From Woronichinia sp035285405 (GTDB lineage Bacteria; Cyanobacteriota; Cyanobacteriia; Cyanobacteriales; Microcystaceae), in assembly GCA_035285405.1 (NCBI GenBank), contig JAYKJI010000181.1, positions 1 to 63,920 of the forward strand: 63,920 nucleotides of DNA, written 5' to 3'. Every line of letters starts with the position of its first letter. Position 1 is the stretch's first letter. The notes under the pieces are model-generated. The model was not told the DNA's origin and did no database searches. It saw only the letters and a list, made by a program, of their open reading frames with translations. The translations under genes were made by a program, and so were the position numbers. Positions 58,043 through 63,920 of the stretch are shown here, in pieces.

Positions 58043-58810
58043 ATGTCTTCACTGGATGGGATCAAAATTATTCTCGTAGAACCTGCCGGCCCTTTAAATG
58101 TTGGCTCCGTGGCACGGGTGATGAAGAATATGGGATTGAGTCAATTAGTCTTAGTTTCTCCCCAATGTGATCCCCTAGGAGAAGAGGCTCGTCGGATGGC
58201 CGTTCATGGCGTTGAGTTGTTAGAACAGGCCCAGCAGGTTCCCTCCCTGGCGATCGCCTTACAGGGATGTCATCGAGCGATCGCTACAACGGCCCGTTCT
58301 CGTAGCCTGGAAACGCCCTTAGAAACGCCTCGTCAAGCCTTGCCCTGGTTGATCCAACCTCCTTTAACAACGGCTCTGATTTTTGGACGTGAAGATCGAG
58401 GCTTAAGCAATGATGAATTGAATCAGGCCCACCGTTTCGTGGGGATTCCAGCTAACCCTGACTATACTTCGTTAAATCTGGCTCAGTCAGTCGCCATTTG
58501 TGCCTATGAACTGTCTCAAGCGCAAGACCAACCTAACCCGCAAACGACTTCCCTTGTTGACCCAATTAACCTGGCCACCTCAGAACAATTGGAAGGTTAT
58601 TATCAACATTTAGAAAAAAATCTCCTTACTATTGGTGTGCTTTACCCACACACGGCCCATGCCAGAATGGAAAAACTGCGTCGGCTTTATCAACGCGCTC
58701 AACTGACTTCACAAGAAGTTGCCCTTTTGCGAGGTATCTTAGGACAGGTTGATTGGCTATGGCAACAATTACCCGCTAACCATAGTCACACTCAGAAGCC
58801 TACTCCTTAG
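58043..58810 (+). CDS. tRNA (Cm32/Um32) 2'-O-methyltransferase TrmJ-like
   Basis: 255 residues from MSSLDGIKIILVEP. SPOUT fold: PLNVGSVARVMKNMG, TALIFGREDRGLSNDEL and YTSLNLAQSVAICAYEL are the three motifs of the trefoil knot that binds S-adenosylmethionine. Long C-terminal helical extension as in TrmJ. The earlier in-frame ATG at 58022 would add seven hydrophobic residues and is less likely. Confidence 0.88.
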   Translation: MSSLDGIKIILVEPAGPLNVGSVARVMKNMGLSQLVLVSPQCDPLGEEARRMAVHGVELLEQAQQVPSLAIALQGCHRAIATTARSRSLETPLETPRQALPWLIQPPLTTALIFGREDRGLSNDELNQAHRFVGIPANPDYTSLNLAQSVAICAYELSQAQDQPNPQTTSLVDPINLATSEQLEGYYQHLEKNLLTIGVLYPHTAHARMEKLRRLYQRAQLTSQEVALLRGILGQVDWLWQQLPANHSHTQKPTP

Positions 58811-58944
58811 GACAGATTTTTTTCTTGATAACGAATCTATTCCGAACTGCAATTACCTAGTCTTCTTTTTGTCGTCTTGGTTTGTCGCCTTGTCTGAGCA
58901 TAAGCCCCTCTTTTGTCGTAATTTTTCTTTTTTCCTCAACCACT

Positions 58945-60363
58945 ATGTCTAGATCTAATTCCCGTCGCTCTGGTCGCCGTAATCTTAGTCTGGTTCCATC
59001 TCCCAGCAGCAGTTCTGATAAACCGACGACAACCCTCACCGTTGAAGCGACTCCTGTCCTCTCGACAGCTGTTCCTCGTCCTCGCAAAAATAGCAAGCCA
59101 CCTAGTCTGCTGCGATCAGGAATGCTCTACGCGTTGCGCCTGGGAATTTTAGGTTTGGGTCTGGGGGTAGCGGCTGGAACTGTTTTAACGACTTTTACCC
59201 CAACCCGTTTTTTGTCGTCCCAGGCTTCTCCGTTAAAAGGGGATGGGAAATCTTCCTTATCTGCTAATCAGGTTCAACCAGGATTTAAACCGCAAGCTAT
59301 TTTGGCAATGGTGGTTAATTCTGCCAACTCTCATTCTTCAGCCTCATTACCTTCAACGGCTACATTACCGGCAACAAAAACGTTTCAGACCACTGAGGAA
59401 ATGACAGCACTGAAGCAAAAACTGATGACTTTAGTGGCTAAGGCTAAACCGAAAATCATTCCCCAAGCCTATTTTGTAGATCTCGACAACGGCAAATATG
59501 TGAATTTGGATGCGGATACACCGATCGCCGCCGCCAGTACCATTAAAATTCCCGTCGCGATCGCCTTTTTTCAGGATGTGGATGCGGGCAAGATCAAACT
59601 AGATGAAGTGTTACCGATGGGAAAAGATGTCATTGCCTCTGGTTCGGGGGATATGCAGTACCAGCAAGGTCAGAAAAGCTTTACGGCTCTAGAAACCGTT
59701 ACCAAAATGATCACCATTAGTGATAACACTGCCACTAATATGATCATCAAGCGTTTAGGGGGTAAAGCGGCTGTCAACCAACGCATTCAGCAATGGGGTT
59801 TAAGTAGTACCGTGATTCATAATACCCTACCGGATCTAGAAGGAACCAATACGACTAGTCCCCACGACCTTGCCCGGGCCCTATTAAAGGTTAATCAAGG
59901 GGAATTACTTTCTCTCAAATCCCGCGATCGCCTTTTGGGAATTATGCAGCAAACCAAAACTCGAACTCTGTTACCCCAGGGCTTGGAACCAGGGGCCATT
60001 ATTGCCCATAAAACGGGAGATATTGGTACAGTATTGGGGGATGCCGGTATTATCGATATGCCCAATGGTAAACGCTATATCGGTGTTGTGATGGCTAAAC
60101 GTCCTTTCAATGACAATAATGCTCGCCTTCTGATCCAGGACATATCTCGTACTACCTATCAACATCTTAAAGCCACTACACCATCGGTCAGATCCAACGT
60201 GACAACCCAGGCTAAAGTTTCCTCTGTGACGACGAAGGTTAACCCCCCCAAGGTGGCCGAGCAGCCGTCAGCCACGACACCACAAAACACCGCTCCTCAA
60301 CCAACCTCAAAACCCTTAACAAAGTCCCCATCAGAGCGATCGGCAACCCCGGCCAATCCCTAA
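58945..60363 (+). CDS. Membrane-anchored class A beta-lactamase-like serine hydrolase
   Basis: 472 residues from MSRSNSRRSGRRNLSLV; upstream codons lack a ribosome binding site. A basic cytoplasmic tail, one membrane helix at about 60-85, a linker, then the hydrolase: S-x-x-K in AAASTIKIPVA, S-D-N in TISDNTATNMI, K-T-G in IIAHKTGDIG. A Thr/Pro/Ser-rich tail of about 75 residues ends the chain. Cyanobacterial proteins of this type are thought to act on peptidoglycan or have weak beta-lactamase activity. Confidence 0.85.
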   Translation: MSRSNSRRSGRRNLSLVPSPSSSSDKPTTTLTVEATPVLSTAVPRPRKNSKPPSLLRSGMLYALRLGILGLGLGVAAGTVLTTFTPTRFLSSQASPLKGDGKSSLSANQVQPGFKPQAILAMVVNSANSHSSASLPSTATLPATKTFQTTEEMTALKQKLMTLVAKAKPKIIPQAYFVDLDNGKYVNLDADTPIAAASTIKIPVAIAFFQDVDAGKIKLDEVLPMGKDVIASGSGDMQYQQGQKSFTALETVTKMITISDNTATNMIIKRLGGKAAVNQRIQQWGLSSTVIHNTLPDLEGTNTTSPHDLARALLKVNQGELLSLKSRDRLLGIMQQTKTRTLLPQGLEPGAIIAHKTGDIGTVLGDAGIIDMPNGKRYIGVVMAKRPFNDNNARLLIQDISRTTYQHLKATTPSVRSNVTTQAKVSSVTTKVNPPKVAEQPSATTPQNTAPQPTSKPLTKSPSERSATPANP

Positions 60364-60439
60364 GAGCAGAAGTTTAGCGGAGTAGGAAATTGAAACGATA
60401 TGATGGTTAGGGCAAATCGGCTTGGCCTTAGGGACTATT

Positions 60440-60687
60440 GACTTAAAAACTGGTCAGCACCCCCGACTGAAGTACGGGGGCTTCGTGCCTCCTATGATAG
60501 TTAGCTGACCAGGTTAAGTCCTTCGAGGACTACGTTTTTTGAGTCATAACACCGACGAATGCGTAGCCAGTTTGTCGCTCTGTTGTTGGAAGTTAAACAT
60601 CTTTACGGGGTTAAGGAAGTGCTTTCAATCTAACAAGCTCTTAAAACATTACCGAGGCTAACATTACCCAAGAAATTGGAGTTATCT
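60440..60687 (+). ncRNA. Omega-RNA region of the IscB element
   Basis: Structured non-coding stretch directly upstream of iscB, where omega-RNA is encoded in this family. Outer stem GGTCAGC (60452-60458) / GCTGACC (60504-60510) encloses CCCCC...GGGGG (60460-60480); then AGTCCT-TCG-AGGACT at about 60517-60531, and further weak stems up to the start codon. The guide would be the bases just upstream of the outer stem (before about 60450). Ends are approximate. Confidence 0.7.
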
Positions 60688-61989
60688 ATGTCTAATTACG
60701 TCTTCGTTTCTATGTCTAATTACGTCTTCGTTATTGATACTGGTAAACAGCCATGCAACCCAGTTCATCCTGCTCAGGCACGATTGTTACTGAGTCAGAA
60801 AAAGGCTGCTGTGTTTCGTCGGTATCCCTTCACTATTATTCTCAAGGAGAGAAAAGAAAATGTAGAAACCAAACCCTTAATCGTCAAAATTGACCCAGGC
60901 TCTAAGACAACGGGAATAGCTATTCTCAGTGGTGACAACGTTATCTGGGGAGCAGAGTTAACCCATCGAGGACAGGCAATCAAAGCAAACCTAAATTCTC
61001 GTCGAGCTATTCGTCGCAATCGTCGAAACCGTAAAACTCGCTATCGTCCTGCTAGATTTCTTAACCGAAAAAGACAAAAAGGTTGGTTGGCTCCTAGCCT
61101 ACAGCATCAAGTAGATACCACATTAACTTGGGTTAAGAAATTGATTCGTTACTGCCCTGTTACCAACATCGTTCAGGAATTGGTTCGATTCGATTTACAA
61201 AAAATAGAAAACCCTGAAATCTCTGGAATTGAGTACCAACAAGGAGAATTACAGGGCTACGAAGTAAGGGAATATCTTCTGGAGAAATGGAATCGTCAAT
61301 GTGCCTATTGTGGAGCAAAAGATATCCCCCTTCAAGTTGAACATATTCATCCAAAAGCAAAAGGAGGAACCAATCGCATTTCCAACCTTTGTCTTGCCTG
61401 CAAACCATGCAATCTTAGTAAAGGAATTCAGGATATTAAGAACTTTCTTTTGGGTAAACCCAATGTCCTAAAATGGGTATTGAGTCAGGCAAAACTTCCC
61501 CTGAAAGATGCTGCTGTTGTTAATTCGACTCGCTGGGCTTTATTTAATGCCTTAAAATCCACCGGACTACCCATTTCCACTGGCTCTGGTGGGCAAACAA
61601 AATTTAATCGAGTTCGATTAGAACTCCCTAAAATTCATTGGCTTGATGCTGCCTGTGTCGGAATAACTGAGTCCTTAAAAGTCCTCATAAAACAACCTTT
61701 GTTAATCAAGGCAACGGGACATGGAACCCGTCAAATGTGTCGCACAGATAAATTTGGCTTCCCTTCTCGCTATGTTCCTCGATTCAAATTCATTAAAGGT
61801 TTTCAAACAGGTGATATTGTCAAAGCTATTCTAACTTCTGGCAAGAAAATTGGAATTTATGTTGGGCGAGTTGTCGTTCGCTCTACTGGCAGCTTCAATA
61901 TTTCAACATCTACTCAATTGGTACAAGGAATTAGCTACAAATACTGTCGGGCTATCCATCGGAAAGATGGTTATTCCTATGGTTTTTAG
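60688..61989 (+). CDS. iscB: RNA-guided HNH/RuvC nuclease IscB
   Basis: 433 residues. PLMP-type N-terminus (VIDTGKQPCNPVHPAQARLL), RuvC-I KIDPGSKTTGIAIL, an arginine-rich bridge helix (RRAIRRNRRNRKTRYR), RuvC-II IVQELVRFD, HNH domain CAYCGAKDIPLQVEHIHPK...CKPCNLSKG, RuvC-III HWLDAACVG. All catalytic residues look intact. IscB, the ancestor of Cas9, cleaves DNA guided by its omega-RNA. The first eight codons are duplicated (60688 and 60712), so the true start may be either ATG. No tnpA transposase gene is near, so the element would move only in trans. Confidence 0.92.
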   Translation: MSNYVFVSMSNYVFVIDTGKQPCNPVHPAQARLLLSQKKAAVFRRYPFTIILKERKENVETKPLIVKIDPGSKTTGIAILSGDNVIWGAELTHRGQAIKANLNSRRAIRRNRRNRKTRYRPARFLNRKRQKGWLAPSLQHQVDTTLTWVKKLIRYCPVTNIVQELVRFDLQKIENPEISGIEYQQGELQGYEVREYLLEKWNRQCAYCGAKDIPLQVEHIHPKAKGGTNRISNLCLACKPCNLSKGIQDIKNFLLGKPNVLKWVLSQAKLPLKDAAVVNSTRWALFNALKSTGLPISTGSGGQTKFNRVRLELPKIHWLDAACVGITESLKVLIKQPLLIKATGHGTRQMCRTDKFGFPSRYVPRFKFIKGFQTGDIVKAILTSGKKIGIYVGRVVVRSTGSFNISTSTQLVQGISYKYCRAIHRKDGYSYGF

Positions 61990-62012
61990 CCAATATTTCA
62001 CGGGGAATGAAT
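61990..62012 (+). repeat. Right-end hairpin of the IscB element
   Basis: Imperfect palindrome CGGGGAATGAATTCCCG directly after the iscB stop, like the subterminal hairpin of IS605-type elements, which end a few bases further. Confidence 0.6.
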
Positions 62013-62100
62013 TCCCGATCTGCGTTTTTCCTCTCAGGTCTGTGGTCACTGAGCTTGTCGAAGTGAAGACGCTGAGTTTCCAAACTCCCATCCTTTTCTT

Positions 62101-63615
62101 ATGATTAAAAGCTTCTTTAAACACTCTGTCTGGTTGGGTTTGGTTGGTGCAGCCCTGGTTTTGACACTCCTGATTCATAGCCCAGCGATGCCAAGGGCAC
62201 GCTACGCGCACGCTAAGGATGTTGCTCCTACCGCCCCTGCCACTCCGCTGCATTATACCAATCTCAAATTTCCGCCTCTACCGGCAATTCAAATTCCTAA
62301 ATACGATCGCTATCAGTTAGAGAATGGTTTAGTGGTTTATCTGATGCAAGATCGTCAATTACCCCTAGTCCGAGGAACGGCTCTATTTCGGACAGGTTCA
62401 CGTCTGGAACCGGCCAACAAAGTGGGATTAGCCGATATCACGGGAACCACCATGCGGACGGGAGGAACCCTTACCCATAGTGCAGATGAGTTAAATAAAT
62501 TATTGGAGCAACGAGCGGCGGCCATTGAAACCAGTATGGGAACTTCTTCGGGGTCCGCCAGCTTTGACACTTTAAGTAAGGATACAGAAACGGTCTTTCA
62601 ACTATTTGCCGATGTCATTCAAAATCCGGCTTTTACTGTCGATAAAATTGACCTTGCTAAAAATCAACTCAAAGGCGCGATCGCCCGTCGCAATGATGAT
62701 CCCGATGATATTGCCAGTCGAGAATTTAGTAAGCTCATCTACGGAGCCACTAGTCCCTATGCCCGCACCATTGAATATTCGACCCTTAACGCGATTAGCC
62801 GTGACGATATCGTCAATTTTCATCAGACCTATATTCGACCTGATACCACCATCTTAGGAATTGTCGGAGATTTTGAGCTCGAACCAATGAAAGCTTTAGT
62901 AAGCCAATATTTTGGCAATTGGCAAGTTAATACACCTAAACCGGATTTACCGGTTCCGACAGCCAATCAAAAACAAACCGAGGCAGCTTTTTTAGTTGAT
63001 CAGCCCCAATTAACCCAAAGTAATATCTTGTTGGGACATCTAGGCGGCAAATTGAATAGTCCAGACTATCCGGCCTTAAGTGTCATGAATGGGGTTTTAA
63101 ATGGTTTTGGTGGCCGATTATTTAACAATATTCGTTCAAAACAAGGTTTGGCCTATTCCGTCTATGGTTCTTGGAATGCTGGCTATGATTATCCAGGCCT
63201 ATTCATCGCCGGTGGTCAGACTCGTACCGATACCACAATTCCCTTTGTCCAATCTTTACTTAAGGAAATTGAGCGTATTCGTACCACTTCAGTCACGCCA
63301 GAGGAATTAGCCTATGCCAAGGAATCTATTCTCAATTCCTTTGTCTTTAAGTTTGAAAATCCTAGTCAAACCCTGACCCGATTGATGACCTACGAATACT
63401 ATGATTATCCCCCCAGTTTTATCTTTGACTATCAAAAGCAGGTAAAAGCGACAAAAGCAGAAGATGTCCAACGAGTTGCCAATCAGTATCTACAACCGGA
63501 TAAAATTCTGACCCTAATTGTCGGGAATGGAAAGGTCATTCAACCTAATTTAAAAGATTTAGGGGAAAAGGTTCAGACCATTGATATCACAATTCCCGAT
63601 CCGCCCAAATCTTAA
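62101..63615 (+). CDS. M16-family peptidase homologue lacking the zinc motif
   Basis: 504 residues with a signal segment (WLGLVGAALVLTLLI). The family folds are clear: LENGLVVYLMQDRQLPLVRG, LIYGATSPYARTIEYSTLNA, GFGGRLFNNIRSKQGLAYSV. At the place of the H-x-x-E-H zinc site the sequence is VGLADITGTTMRTGG, without histidine, so this is the non-catalytic partner type. The catalytic subunit is expected next to it and may lie outside the window or have been separated by the IscB insertion. Confidence 0.87.
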   Translation: MIKSFFKHSVWLGLVGAALVLTLLIHSPAMPRARYAHAKDVAPTAPATPLHYTNLKFPPLPAIQIPKYDRYQLENGLVVYLMQDRQLPLVRGTALFRTGSRLEPANKVGLADITGTTMRTGGTLTHSADELNKLLEQRAAAIETSMGTSSGSASFDTLSKDTETVFQLFADVIQNPAFTVDKIDLAKNQLKGAIARRNDDPDDIASREFSKLIYGATSPYARTIEYSTLNAISRDDIVNFHQTYIRPDTTILGIVGDFELEPMKALVSQYFGNWQVNTPKPDLPVPTANQKQTEAAFLVDQPQLTQSNILLGHLGGKLNSPDYPALSVMNGVLNGFGGRLFNNIRSKQGLAYSVYGSWNAGYDYPGLFIAGGQTRTDTTIPFVQSLLKEIERIRTTSVTPEELAYAKESILNSFVFKFENPSQTLTRLMTYEYYDYPPSFIFDYQKQVKATKAEDVQRVANQYLQPDKILTLIVGNGKVIQPNLKDLGEKVQTIDITIPDPPKS

Positions 63616-63753
63616 GCCGATTAGTGAATAGTTGATAATTAATTTAAAAACGCGATCGCTTTCAAAATTGAGAGAGTTTACACGACTTGGAAGGTTAAGA
63701 GAGTTGTCCAATCTGAGATAATAAGGGGAAAGTCTTCGTAAGGAGCGACCCAA

Positions 63754-63920
63754 ATGTATTGGCCATTAGTGGGGCGAGGAGAAACGTTGACAAAAACAAT
63801 GGCAGGATACCGAGAAGTCTTCTGCCGTGAGGCAGGGTTGTCCCATGTCAGCCGATATATAAATGGGCTACTATTAAGTACAAATAAGACGTTGCAAGGA
63901 ATCTACGCCCAGATAGTGTG
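63754..63920 (+). CDS. IS701-like transposase, N-terminal part (cut by window edge)
   Basis: 55 codons, open to the window end, preceded by AAGGAG. MYWPLVGRGETLTKTMAGYR, then EVFCREAGLSHVSRYINGLL and LSTNKTLQGIYAQ, the N-terminal helical part seen in cyanobacterial IS701-type transposases. The family assignment is from memory of that opening. The insertion-sequence end should lie in the 140 bases before the ATG. Confidence 0.7.
   Translation, partial: MYWPLVGRGETLTKTMAGYREVFCREAGLSHVSRYINGLLLSTNKTLQGIYAQIV

Overview
The window comes from a cyanobacterial chromosome. Evidence: the palindrome GCGATCGC (HIP1) recurs throughout, the RNA polymerase beta' is in its cyanobacterial split form (RpoC1), and there are genes for the carboxysome (CcmO), Rubisco assembly (Raf1) and CO2-uptake NDH-1 (NdhF, NdhD, CO2 hydration protein). 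The genus cannot be fixed from this sequence alone; a colonial or unicellular Chroococcales-type genome fits.

Layout. 1-5.9 kb: part of a CRISPR-Cas locus, with the C-terminus of a HEPN nuclease, a small membrane protein, a 20-repeat array read from the minus strand, cas2, cas1, a csx18-like gene and a divergent WYL regulator. 6.2-8.0 kb: two overlapping genes of unknown function. About 8.3-28.5 kb: a virus-like element. Its left arm is a minus-strand array of 30 small genes (40-181 codons; several too short for routine ORF calling) that carry phage-associated families (DUF4326, DUF3768, DUF3268-like zinc protein, SLOG/DUF1273-like). Its right arm is mostly plus-strand: a membrane protein, a large polymerase, four tandem paralogues built from a repeated domain, and an HU-like protein, plus minus-strand genes for a GH19-type endolysin and a tail-fibre-like protein. 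No integrase, terminase, portal, capsid or replication gene was recognised. The right edge cuts into comM, of which only the N-terminal fifth remains.

The main discovery candidate is in this element: a single-chain two-barrel RNA polymerase of the YonO / eukaryotic RdRP (QDE-1) superfamily, about 871 residues, whose gene is split just before its catalytic DFDGD motif by a 254-nt group I intron. Unspliced mRNA stops at the first intron codon, so self-splicing should be obligatory for an active enzyme. The same element carries a family of CTATCG-core boxes 20-45 nt upstream of minus-strand start codons, a second TTACTAGGGGATAAG box, intrinsic terminators between almost all small genes (some ending only a few bases before the next ribosome binding site), and a pair of palindromic operators at right-arm promoters. 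Together these suggest a self-contained transcription programme.

28.5-63.9 kb: ordinary chromosomal genes (rpoC1, dnaG, folK, ccmO, raf1, arsS, ispF, ureF, ndhF-ndhD-cup, a sugar nucleotidyltransferase, a Wzc-like protein, trmJ, a beta-lactamase-like protein, an M16 homologue), interrupted by accessory items: a defence-type reverse transcriptase flanked by 37-bp direct repeats, a DUF433/DUF5615 toxin-antitoxin pair, a Uma2 nuclease, an IscB element with its omega-RNA, and the start of an IS701-like transposase at the right edge. Coordinates of small genes rest on reading frame, ribosome binding site and packing with neighbours, not on homology searches.
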